Origin: JACDAN01 sp035711385
GTDB lineage: Bacteria > Actinomycetota > Thermoleophilia > Gaiellales > Gaiellaceae
Length of the DNA: 29,926 bases
NCBI GenBank assembly: GCA_035711385.1
Contig: DASTCG010000094.1
Span: 1 to 29,926 of the forward strand
Direction: 5' to 3'
Part shown: positions 7,504-15,896 of the stretch, piece after piece
Layout: every line of letters begins with the position of its first letter
Numbering within the stretch: position 1 is the stretch's first letter
Made by a program: the position numbers and the translations under genes
Notes under the pieces: model-generated
Database searches by the model: none
What the model saw: the letters and a program-made list of their open reading frames with translations, nothing else
Told to the model about the DNA's origin: nothing

Positions 7504-8324
7504 GAGACGGCCCGCGGCCGCTGCGCCTGGCCGCGCACGTACCCGCGCATGACCTTGCGTGCATACAGGCGCTCGCTGGCCGCGCGGTAGACGGCGAGCG
7601 CGTTGTCGCCCTCCTGCGGGTGGACGGCCCAGCCGAAGGTCGCCTTCGTCCCCTGCGAGGAGAGGACCCACTCGAGGCGCGTGCTGAGATCGGCGGCGTC
7701 GTCGAGCGTCTGGCACGAGGCGAGCACCGCGAACTCGTCGCTGCCGACCCGGGCGACCTGGTCCTCCGGCGAGAGCGAGCGCGAGAGACGGTCGGCGACC
7801 TGGCGGAGCGCCTCGTTGCCCGCCGACGGCCCGGACTCGTGGTTGAGCTCCTTGAGCGCGTCCATGTCGGCGAGCAGCAGCGCGAACGGCCTTCCCTCCT
7901 CGAGCCGCTTCGTGATCGCCGCCTCGAAAGCACGGGTGTTCGGCAGCCCGGTGAGGAGGTCTCGCTCGGCCAGGATGCGGAGCTCCTCGAGCATCGCCCG
8001 GTTACGGCCGGCGAAGGAGCCGATCACCCAGCCGATCGAGACGAAGGTGACGCAACGGATCGCCGTGCTGGCGGTGAGGACCTCGGCGGACGGGATCGTC
8101 GGGTTGAGGACGATCGCGAGCGCGTACAGCCCCGTCGCACCGAGTCCCGCCAGCGCGCCGATCCTCGGCCCGGTCGCGATCGCGGTCGTCGCGATGGAGA
8201 GGTAGAAGAAATGCGCGAGTCCGAGCCCGGGCCGCTCGTAGAGGAGGAACGCGGCGAAGACGACTGCATACGACACGCCGGAGGCGGCGAGCAGGAGCTG
8301 TCGCCCGGTGACTGCCGCAGCCAC
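7500..8324 (-). CDS. Membrane GGDEF-domain protein with altered active site
   Basis: A 274-residue protein. Hydrophobic stretches at about 9-29, 36-50, 53-73 and 87-105 suggest four membrane helices. A GGDEF domain starts at RDLLTGLPNTRAF (121-133). The metal-binding DMD is at 153-155. The signature is GSDEF (194-198) instead of GGDEF. The guanine-contact block that is usually ND..GH..GD reads N161 H...G P..G N170, so the Asp corresponding to the PleD guanine ligand is Asn. The RxxD inhibitory site is SPED. c-di-GMP synthesis is therefore uncertain, although Asn at that site occurs in some GGDEF groups. The start is GTG 8324, 8 nt after GGAGG. It follows glmS by 47 bp; its TAG and the arfB TAA interlock in CTAA (7500-7503). 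Confidence 0.88.
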   Translation of the reverse strand: MAAAVTGRQLLLAASGVSYAVVFAAFLLYERPGLGLAHFFYLSIATTAIATGPRIGALAGLGATGLYALAIVLNPTIPSAEVLTASTAIRCVTFVSIGWVIGSFAGRNRAMLEELRILAERDLLTGLPNTRAFEAAITKRLEEGRPFALLLADMDALKELNHESGPSAGNEALRQVADRLSRSLSPEDQVARVGSDEFAVLASCQTLDDAADLSTRLEWVLSSQGTKATFGWAVHPQEGDNALAVYRAASERLYARKVMRGYVRGQAQRPRAVS

Positions 8325-8371
8325 GCTCGCATCCTCCGCGACGGCACCGCGGAAGGCGTCCCTCGAAGGGG

Positions 8372-10198
<1,827 letters not shown>

Positions 10199-10277
10199 CC
10201 GGGACCTCCCTTGTCTGGCCGTTACCCCCGAAAACGCACAAGAGCCCGGCTGCGGACGACCCCTTCTTCGCGGTCGA

Positions 10278-11543
10278 CTAGCCGAGCTCCCGACGAACGA
10301 GAGCCGTGACTCTAGCACAGAGGGAGCTCGCTTCTCGCTCGTTTTCGGCCTCGGCGAGAACCCTGACCAGAGGTTCGGTCCCCGATGGGCGAACGAGGAC
10401 GCGGGCCCCTCCGTCGAGCTCGCGGTTGAGCCGGACGATCCGCTGGTGGAGCTCGTCCGGAAGCGATGTGACCCGCGTGGCGATGTTCTCCTTCGCCTGC
10501 GCGAAACGAGGCATGACCGCGGCCGCTTCGGCCAGCGTCCTGCCTTCGATCGCGCGACAGAGGAGCAGAGCAGCCGCGAGCCCGTCGCCTGTGACGTGCC
10601 CGTCGAGGCAGATGAGGTGGCCAGATTGCTCCCCGCCGAGAACCGCGTGCTCGCGGCGAAGCGCCTCCAGGACGTAGCGGTCGCCCACGTCCGTCGTCAC
10701 CACGCGGATGCCGTGCTCACCCATCAGGCGGTGGAGCCCCATGTTCGTCATCACGGTCACGACGACGGTGTCGACGTCCAGGTGGAGGGCGAGGATTGCG
10801 AGGATCTCGTCGCCGTCGACGGCCCGGCCGTCGCCGTCCACGGCGAGCATGCGGTCGCCGTCGCCGTCGAACGCGACCCCGAGATCCGCGCCGCTCTCGA
10901 CGACCGTGCGTTGAAGGAGGGCGAGGTTGGTGGCGCCGCAGCCGACGTTGATGTTCGTGCCGTCCGGCTTGTCGGCGAGCGGGACGACCTCGGCGCCCAG
11001 GCGCCGGAACGCCGCCGGCGCGATCCCGGAGTACGCGCCGTTCGCGCAGTCGACCGCGATCGTCAGCCCGCCCAGGTGGGAGCCGAAGCGCTCGAGGACG
11101 TGCTCGATGTAGCTGTCGGCGGCGATCTCGACGTGGTCGATCGGCCCCGGCTTCCCCCGCGGCGGCTCGTCGAGCAGCGCCTCCATCGACTCCTCTGCCG
11201 CGTCGGTGAGCTTTCGCCCCTCGGCGTCGAAGAACTTGATGCCGTTGTACTCGGGCGGGTTGTGCGACGCCGAGACGACGACGCCGAGGTCGAGCGCGAG
11301 CAGGGCGACGGCCGGCGTCGGGAGGACGCCGCCGAGCACGGCGTGGCCCCCGGCCGAGGCCACGCCCTCGGCGAACGCCTGCTCGAGCATGGGGCCGGAC
11401 TCGCGCGTGTCGCGGCCGATGAAGACGCGGCCGACCCCGGACCAGAGCGCGGCGGCCCGCCCGAGCCGCTCGACCAGGTCGCGTGTCAGCGTCTCGCCGA
11501 CGATCCCGCGGACGCCATCGGTGCCGAAATAGCGGCGCGCCAA
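10278..11543 (-). CDS. glmM: Phosphoglucosamine mutase
   Basis: A 421-residue mutase converting glucosamine-6-phosphate to glucosamine-1-phosphate. It has FGTDGVRG at the N terminus, the phosphoserine loop SASHNPPEYNGIK (Ser93), the metal loop DGDGDR (226-231), the sugar-binding GGEQSGH, and the phosphate-binding RPSGTEPLVRV. The length is slightly below the usual 445. The start appears to be TTG at 11543: it gives the canonical MARRYFGTDG beginning and no in-frame ATG or GTG lies between it and the rpsI stop 24 bp upstream. The gene follows rplM-rpsI as is common in actinobacteria, which ties wall precursor supply to ribosomal protein transcription. Confidence 0.97.
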   Translation of the reverse strand: MARRYFGTDGVRGIVGETLTRDLVERLGRAAALWSGVGRVFIGRDTRESGPMLEQAFAEGVASAGGHAVLGGVLPTPAVALLALDLGVVVSASHNPPEYNGIKFFDAEGRKLTDAAEESMEALLDEPPRGKPGPIDHVEIAADSYIEHVLERFGSHLGGLTIAVDCANGAYSGIAPAAFRRLGAEVVPLADKPDGTNINVGCGATNLALLQRTVVESGADLGVAFDGDGDRMLAVDGDGRAVDGDEILAILALHLDVDTVVVTVMTNMGLHRLMGEHGIRVVTTDVGDRYVLEALRREHAVLGGEQSGHLICLDGHVTGDGLAAALLLCRAIEGRTLAEAAAVMPRFAQAKENIATRVTSLPDELHQRIVRLNRELDGGARVLVRPSGTEPLVRVLAEAENEREASSLCARVTALVRRELG

Positions 11544-11567
11544 GTGGCGAACTCTAAGCGGGGTCGG

Positions 11568-11963
11568 TCAGCGCTTGGAGAACTGCGGGGCCTTGCGCGC
11601 CTTGTGCAGGCCGGCCTTCTTGCGCTCGACGATCCTCGCGTCGCGCGTCAGGAAGCCCTCGCGCTTGAGCGGCACCCGGAGCTCCGGGTCGGCCTCGACA
11701 AGGGCTCGGGCGAGGCCGTGGCGGATCGCCTCCGCCTGGCCCGTCGGCCCGCCGCCTTCGACCCGGACACGGAGGTCGTACGTGCCCTCGGCGCCGGCGA
11801 CCTTCAGCGGCGCGAGCAGTGTCACACGGTGCGTCGCCCGCGGAAAGTACTCCTCGAGCGTCCGGCCGTTGATCCACGACGTTCCGTCGCCGGGGCGAAG
11901 GATCACGCGGGCGATCGAGGTCTTCCGCTTCCCGGTCCCCTGGTACTGCGCCCTCTCGCTCAT
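11568..11963 (-). CDS. rpsI: 30S ribosomal protein S9
   Basis: 131 residues. The N-terminal GTGKRKTSIARV, the central INGRTLEEYFPR and EGGGPTGQAEAIRHGLARAL, and the basic C terminus ending in KAPQFSKR are diagnostic of S9, whose tail reaches the ribosomal P site. The ATG overlaps the rplM stop in ATGA (11960-11963), so the two proteins are translationally coupled. Confidence 0.99.
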   Translation of the reverse strand: MSERAQYQGTGKRKTSIARVILRPGDGTSWINGRTLEEYFPRATHRVTLLAPLKVAGAEGTYDLRVRVEGGGPTGQAEAIRHGLARALVEADPELRVPLKREGFLTRDARIVERKKAGLHKARKAPQFSKR

Positions 11964-12400
11964 TTGACCTCCTCCGGCAGCGGCTGCGGATTCTGCGCCT
12001 CGTGCGGATGCTCGGGCCCAGCGTAGATCTTGAGCTTCGTCAGCTGCCCGCGGCTGAGGCGGTTGCGCGGGAGCATCCCCTTGACCGCCTTGCGCAGCAC
12101 CTCCGTCGGGCGCCGGTCGAGCTGCTCGCGCAGCGTGCGCGTCCGGAGACCACCGGGGTAGCCCGAGTGCCGGTGGTAGAGCTTCTCGTCCAGCTTCTTC
12201 CCGGTGACCGCGATCTTCTCGGCGTTCACGACGATCACGAAGTCACCGGTGTCCACGTGCGGCGTGTATTGGGCCTTGTGCTTGCCGCGGAGCGTGTCGG
12301 CGATGCGCGTCGCCAGGCGCCCGAGGGTCTGGCCCTCGGCGTCCACAACGTACCAGCGGCGATCGACCTCGCCCGGCTTTGCGTTCCACGTTTTGCCCAT
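11960..12400 (-). CDS. rplM: 50S ribosomal protein L13
   Basis: 146 residues with RRWYVVDAEGQTLGRLAT, HKAQYTPHVDTGDFVIVVNAEKI, YHRHSGYPGG and KGMLPRNRLSR, all L13 signatures. The last 10 residues form a Pro/Glu-rich tail. It is the first gene of the rplM-rpsI-glmM-glmS run. ATG 12400 has no obvious Shine-Dalgarno; a promoter-like extended -10 and a hairpin lie just upstream. Confidence 0.99.
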   Translation of the reverse strand: MGKTWNAKPGEVDRRWYVVDAEGQTLGRLATRIADTLRGKHKAQYTPHVDTGDFVIVVNAEKIAVTGKKLDEKLYHRHSGYPGGLRTRTLREQLDRRPTEVLRKAVKGMLPRNRLSRGQLTKLKIYAGPEHPHEAQNPQPLPEEVK

Positions 12401-12409
12401 ACGGAAGAA

Positions 12410-12446
12410 CGCGGACCAGCAGTCCGCGCGCCGCCGGAGGATAGCA
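12410..12446 (-). promoter_or_regulatory. rplM promoter (extended -10) and 5'-leader hairpin
   Basis: On the minus strand TGC followed by TATCCT (12438-12446) is a good extended -10. A transcript from about 12431 would have a leader near 30 nt. That leader contains a perfect 7-bp stem (12410-12416 with 12422-12428) and a 5-nt loop, ending 9 nt before the ATG. L13 leaders are known regulatory sites in other bacteria, but similarity to those was not tested. No convincing -35 was seen. Confidence 0.45.
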
Positions 12447-12512
12447 GCGGCCCGCCGGCAACGCCGCCGGGCCTCTTCTGGTCGGTGCCGCCGAGTCGGC
12501 GCCTTGTAGCAA

Positions 12513-12656
12513 TCAGCGCTCTTCGCCGTCCTTCCGGCCCCCGACCCAGACGGCCAGCGCGATCACGACGATCGTCAGCGCCGCCAGGCTCTCGACGACG
12601 GCGCCGGCGACACCGCCGTGGGCGAAGAGCGGTACTAGCCCGAGGAGAGCAGCCAC
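12513..12656 (-). CDS. Small single-pass membrane protein with N-terminal AHGG (hypothetical)
   Basis: A 47-residue frame starting at GTG 12656 inside the end of the large membrane protein gene (22-bp overlap) and ending in TGA at 12513. The first 13 residues form a short signal-like stretch ending PLFAHGG, then a strongly hydrophobic helix (about 21-38) and a charged GGRKDGEER end. The AHG motif echoes the LAHGIG near the start of the preceding protein. Cleavage after Ala would leave an N-terminal His, as in some periplasmic copper proteins; that is inference. The coding call rests on a hydrophobic/charged pattern that looks purposeful and on its position at the end of an operon; no strong RBS is present. 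Confidence 0.5.
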   Translation of the reverse strand: MAALLGLVPLFAHGGVAGAVVESLAALTIVVIALAVWVGGRKDGEER

Positions 12657-14017
12657 AGGCCGGTGCAGGTGTAGAGGACCATGAGCGCGAGCATCGCGTA
12701 CTGCGTCCTGATCGCGGTGCGGGCGGAGGAGAACAGCGAGATCGCGCGGTCGTGCGCGACGACGAGCCCAAGGACGTGGCCGGCAACGAGCACGCCGACC
12801 TGGACGTACCAGACGGTGTTCGCCGAGACAACGTTCCTGCTCGGCTGGAAGTCGGCGGTCCCGAAGAGGTTCCAGCCCTTCCCGAAGGGGTCCGAGACGA
12901 GGTAGACGATGTCCTGACCGGTCTCGACGAGGAGCGTGAAGTAGTGCGCGACCACGTAGGCGAGCGCGATCGGCACGAGGCTCCCGATGAAGGCGCCCGC
13001 AAGCGGCACGTCCGTGTGGCCGATCGCCTTCGCGGCGAGGATCGCCAGCGAGTAGAAGAGGCCGATGAGGCAGACGGCGACGATGAGGCCGAGGAGATTG
13101 AAGCCGAGGGAGGCGAAGTCGGCCTTCGTCGGCGACTCGACGATGTACCGCGCCTCCACGTTGTAGAGCCGGTCCTGCCACCAGGTCGCCCGGCTGAGGC
13201 CGTCGAAGGCGACCGATCCGAGCATGACCGACACGAAGGCGACGGTGCCGTGGCGCGAGTCTCCGAGCGCGAGACCCGACAGCGGCGGTCGCACGACCAC
13301 CCGCCGACGGCCGTCCACCTCGTGTACGGCGAACGCCGAGATCCGCGAGAGGAGGCCGAAGTAGACGTTGAAGGCCTCCCCGTTCTCGAGCCAGGCCCGA
13401 CGGCCGAAGATCAACATCCCGGCCCAGGTGATCCAGCTGTAGACGACGATCGCGAGCGCGAGCGTCCGGGGCTCGGCGGAGCGGGGCCAGGCGAGCTCCA
13501 GCGTCGCGAAGGCGAGGAGGAGCGCGGCGGCCGGCCAGCGGCCGACACGCTCCGGGTATGTGGCTGCCGGCTCCCACGACTTGCCGAGCCGCGCCCAGGC
13601 CCAGGCCACCGCGTCGGCGACGGCCCGCCACGGGTTGAGCACGCTCCAGAGGTTCCCGAAGACGACGATGAGCGGGACGAGGCCCAGCCAGAAGATGACC
13701 CAGATGAAGACGGGCGCGATGTTGTCGGCGGCGTCGGGCCGGCCGACGAGCGCCGCGAGCCAGACGACGACGAGGAGCCCGGCGGAGAACCCACCGAGCA
13801 GGATCCGCCAGCCGGGCCAGAGGATCACGCGCTGCCATCTCTCGGCAAGCGGCCGGCCCCGCTCCCCGGTCGTGAGCCGCGGCTCCTTCCAGAGGACGCC
13901 GAGGGCGACGAACGAGAGGACGAGGGTCAGGGAGGCCGCGTAGTAGAACATCCACCGCGGGATCGGCAGATCCTGGATCTGGCCGATGCCGTGCGCGAGC
14001 GGCAGAGGGCCGATCAC
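12635..14017 (-). CDS. Polytopic membrane protein (family often auto-labelled fenitrothion hydrolase)
   Basis: 460 residues with about ten or more hydrophobic helices. After a short LAHGIGQ segment comes a helix ending in VALGVLWKEPRL, a pattern I recall from actinobacterial proteins that databases call fenitrothion hydrolase; the label is not supported by anything catalytic here. Conserved-looking polar residues in the membrane part are the YVVAHYFTLLVETGQD segment and two histidines nine apart in GHVLGLVVAHD near the C terminus, which could bind a metal or haem. The GTG start forms a GTGA overlap (14014-14017) with the cupredoxin-like gene, so the two are coupled. The true function is unknown. 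Confidence 0.85.
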   Translation of the reverse strand: MIGPLPLAHGIGQIQDLPIPRWMFYYAASLTLVLSFVALGVLWKEPRLTTGERGRPLAERWQRVILWPGWRILLGGFSAGLLVVVWLAALVGRPDAADNIAPVFIWVIFWLGLVPLIVVFGNLWSVLNPWRAVADAVAWAWARLGKSWEPAATYPERVGRWPAAALLLAFATLELAWPRSAEPRTLALAIVVYSWITWAGMLIFGRRAWLENGEAFNVYFGLLSRISAFAVHEVDGRRRVVVRPPLSGLALGDSRHGTVAFVSVMLGSVAFDGLSRATWWQDRLYNVEARYIVESPTKADFASLGFNLLGLIVAVCLIGLFYSLAILAAKAIGHTDVPLAGAFIGSLVPIALAYVVAHYFTLLVETGQDIVYLVSDPFGKGWNLFGTADFQPSRNVVSANTVWYVQVGVLVAGHVLGLVVAHDRAISLFSSARTAIRTQYAMLALMVLYTCTGLWLLSSG

Positions 14018-14427
14018 GGCTTGGTGGTGATCTGCGCGATCTGCACGCCGCGATCCTCGAGCTCGGCCTCGACGGTGCCGACGATCGTCGCGCGGAAGGC
14101 GATCCGTGCGGGCTGTCCCGGCCCGACGTCGCGCATGAGGTTGTAGCCGTGGAGGTGAACCTCGTCGGTCACGTCGGAGGTGACGAGGAGGATCACGCGC
14201 CGGTCCTTCGCGACCGTGACGCGGCGGACGCCTCCCGCGGGAAGGCCGTCCCGAACCGTGATCTGCACGCGCGCCGGGACGGTCGACGTCGTCTCGACGG
14301 TGGTCCTCGCCGTGGTCGTCGTGGTCGCTGGGCTCGCCTCGGGCTCGTTCGAGTCGTCGGGCCTCAGGACGAGGAAGAGCGCCACGGCGACGACCACCGC
14401 GGCTCCCGCGATCAGGAGACTCCGCAT
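14014..14427 (-). CDS. Membrane-anchored cupredoxin-like protein
   Basis: 137 residues: an N-terminal hydrophobic anchor (5-21), a Thr/Glu-rich linker (about 25-50) and a beta-sandwich domain with TDEVHLHGYNL (His91, His93) and GQPARIAFRATIVGTVEAELED. The HxHGY plus closing strand is the layout of plastocyanin/EfeO-type cupredoxins. There is no cysteine and no second His near the C terminus (EDRGVQIAQ), so a classical type 1 copper site is missing. It probably faces outside the membrane. ATG 14427 overlaps the glycosylase gene by 16 bp and the stop overlaps the large membrane protein start by 4 bp. The partner relation to that protein is inferred from coupling. Confidence 0.82.
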   Translation of the reverse strand: MRSLLIAGAAVVVAVALFLVLRPDDSNEPEASPATTTTTARTTVETTSTVPARVQITVRDGLPAGGVRRVTVAKDRRVILLVTSDVTDEVHLHGYNLMRDVGPGQPARIAFRATIVGTVEAELEDRGVQIAQITTKP

Positions 14428-14978
14428 CCGCCTATGGATAGCAGCAGACCGCGATGGAAGGCCGCGGCTCCGCCGTGGGAGGGGTGCCGGACGTACAGAC
14501 CGCCCAAGATCGCGTGGGCAAGCCGGCCGACCGGGATCGGGACCCGTCTCGCCAACAGCTCGGCCAAGAACGGCATCGACGCACGTACTTCGGCTGCCGT
14601 CGGCCGGCGGTTCGTCCGTGCCGTGCCCGGGTGCGTCGGAACCACGTTCCACAAAAGGACGTCGTCCTCGACGCCGAGCTGGGCCAGCGACCGGTGCACA
14701 ATCGTCGCCGTCGCCTCCGCGGGCCCCGTGCCGCTCACCTGCCGCTCGGAAGTGAACGGGAGGCCGCTGACGCGTGCCCCGCGGTAGCCGGCGGCCTCGC
14801 CGACGAGGAGGAAGCGCGCGGCGCTGCGACTCTCCAGGTAGTCGACAAGCCTGCGGCGCCGGACCTCGGACGCCGCGTACTGGTTGAAGGTCCGCCCGAT
14901 TCGCGCGCCCGCGAGCCGGTCGACGAGCGAAGCCGCGTTTAGGCGGAGGTGGGAGTCGGAAGAGAGAGTGAACGACAC
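14412..14978 (-). CDS. Uracil-DNA glycosylase superfamily protein
   Basis: 188 residues. LLVGEAAGYRGARVSGLPFTSE (from about residue 57) resembles the GEAPG water-activating and uracil-contact motif, NVVPTHPG follows at 111-118, and RHPSHGG (164-170) matches the second active-site loop with its His. It would remove uracil (or a related damaged base) from DNA. It lacks the Cys residues of the iron-sulphur families 4 and 5. GTG 14978 is the farthest plausible start and the true one may be internal, since the conserved part begins near residue 18 (LVDRLAGARIG). It opens the operon with the cupredoxin and membrane proteins, which is an odd functional mix. Confidence 0.82.
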   Translation of the reverse strand: MSFTLSSDSHLRLNAASLVDRLAGARIGRTFNQYAASEVRRRRLVDYLESRSAARFLLVGEAAGYRGARVSGLPFTSERQVSGTGPAEATATIVHRSLAQLGVEDDVLLWNVVPTHPGTARTNRRPTAAEVRASMPFLAELLARRVPIPVGRLAHAILGGLYVRHPSHGGAAAFHRGLLLSIGGCGVS

Positions 14979-14995
14979 ACTCCGAGGAGGTAAGC

Positions 14996-15508
14996 ATGAA
15001 GCGATTCATCCCCACGAAGGCGCACGGCGTCTTCGACCTGGTCACCGGCCCCGCCCTCGTCGCGGCGCCGGACTTGCTGCGGTTGAACGGCACGCTCGGC
15101 TCGTCGCTCGCGCCGCGCGTGACCGGCGCGCTCGGAACCGGGCTCAGCGCCGTGACCGACTACGAGACGGGCGCCGTCCGCGTCGTGCCGGTGAAGGCGC
15201 ACCTCGTCGTCGACGCGGTCAGCGGCGCGGCACTCGCGGCGACCCCCTGGCTCACGGGCGCTCGGCGCCAGGGCATTCGCCACTGGCTGCCGCACGCGGC
15301 GATCGGCGCGACGGAGATGGCGCTCGCGCTGACGACGCGCACCGAGCCGGGAGACGGCCGCAACCGCAAAGGCTGGCTCGTCGCGGGCGGAGCCGCCGGC
15401 GCGGCGCTGGCCGCGGCGCTCCTGGTCAGACGGCGCGGCGCAGTCAAGCGCCTTCCGAAGGCCGTGGGCAAGCCCGTTGGTCGTGTCCGCGAGAAGGTCG
15501 CCTCCTAG
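14996..15508 (+). CDS. Membrane protein with an internal duplication (SPW-repeat-like)
   Basis: 170 residues, ATG 14996 preceded by a strong GAGGAGGT with a 4-nt spacer. Two copies of a helical unit are visible: KAHGVFDLVTGPALVAAP (8-25) and KAHLVVDAVSGAALAATP (67-84), each followed by a second hydrophobic segment. A fifth hydrophobic stretch (about 127-143) and a basic tail follow. The repeated KAHxxxDxxxGxALxAxP is like small SPW-type integral membrane proteins; the function is unknown. It is divergent from the glycosylase and convergent with the VOC gene, whose stop it shares in CTAG. Confidence 0.85.
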   Translation: MKRFIPTKAHGVFDLVTGPALVAAPDLLRLNGTLGSSLAPRVTGALGTGLSAVTDYETGAVRVVPVKAHLVVDAVSGAALAATPWLTGARRQGIRHWLPHAAIGATEMALALTTRTEPGDGRNRKGWLVAGGAAGAALAAALLVRRRGAVKRLPKAVGKPVGRVREKVAS

Positions 15509-15876
15509 CCGTACGAGATCAGCTCGAGGAGTGACCCGTCGGGGTCGCGGAAGTACACGCTCGTTCCCTGCCCGCGCGCCCCGGGGCGGGGGACGGGCCC
15601 TTCCTCGATCTCGACGTCGAGGCGGCGAAGATGCGCGATCGCGCCCTCGATCGGGCCCTCCCACACGAAGCAGAGGTCACTGTTCCCCGGCTCGACCGGC
15701 CGGCGTGCGACCGGGTTGGGATCGCCGTCCGGGCCGTGAACGTTGAGCTGCTGGGCTCCGAACCGGTAGGCGAAGCCGGACCCGCGCTCGAGGATTTCCG
15801 CGCCGAGCACGTCGCGATAGAAGGCGTTCGAGCGTTCCCAGTCGGAGACGGCGATGACGCAGTGGTCGAGCGTCAC
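15505..15876 (-). CDS. VOC-family (glyoxalase/bleomycin-resistance-like) protein
   Basis: About 123-125 residues with two beta-alpha-beta-beta-beta halves. LDHCVIAVSDWERSNAFYRDVLGAE opens the first (split here as LDHCVIAV and FYRDVLGAE), NVHGPDG lies mid-protein, and SVYFRDPDGSLLELISYG ends the second with the usual Glu. The His after LD and the C-terminal Glu are likely metal ligands. The substrate is unknown; VOC proteins include lyases, dioxygenases and resistance binders. GTG 15876 is preferred because TATTCT lies 9 nt upstream; GTG 15882 would add two residues. The TAG stop interlocks with the converging gene in CTAG (15505-15508). Confidence 0.9.
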   Translation of the reverse strand: MTLDHCVIAVSDWERSNAFYRDVLGAEILERGSGFAYRFGAQQLNVHGPDGDPNPVARRPVEPGNSDLCFVWEGPIEGAIAHLRRLDVEIEEGPVPRPGARGQGTSVYFRDPDGSLLELISYG

Positions 15877-15885
15877 GTCCACGCG

Positions 15886-15891
15886 AGAATA
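15886..15891 (-). promoter_or_regulatory. Candidate -10 (TATTCT) for the VOC gene; AT-island shared with the PLD gene
   Basis: The minus strand reads TATTCT 9 nt before GTG 15876. On the plus strand the same island reads GAGAAT, 6 nt before GTG 15897 of the PLD gene. The intergenic space is only about 20 bp, so both promoters must share or overlap this region. Leaderless transcription in both directions is inferred. Confidence 0.4.
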
Positions 15892-15896
15892 GTGCC

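Noticed and set aside
10199..10277. glmS ribozyme or riboswitch upstream of glmS
   Set aside because: The gap is only 79 bp and I see no matching paired core; that ribozyme is known from Firmicutes.
12657..13955. A 480-residue minus-strand frame overlapping the polytopic membrane protein
   Set aside because: Arg/Ala-rich shadow of the real gene; only its last 47 codons look like a protein.
14428..15093. Longer 359-residue version of the cupredoxin-like protein
   Set aside because: The extension is a shadow of the uracil-DNA glycosylase gene in another frame.
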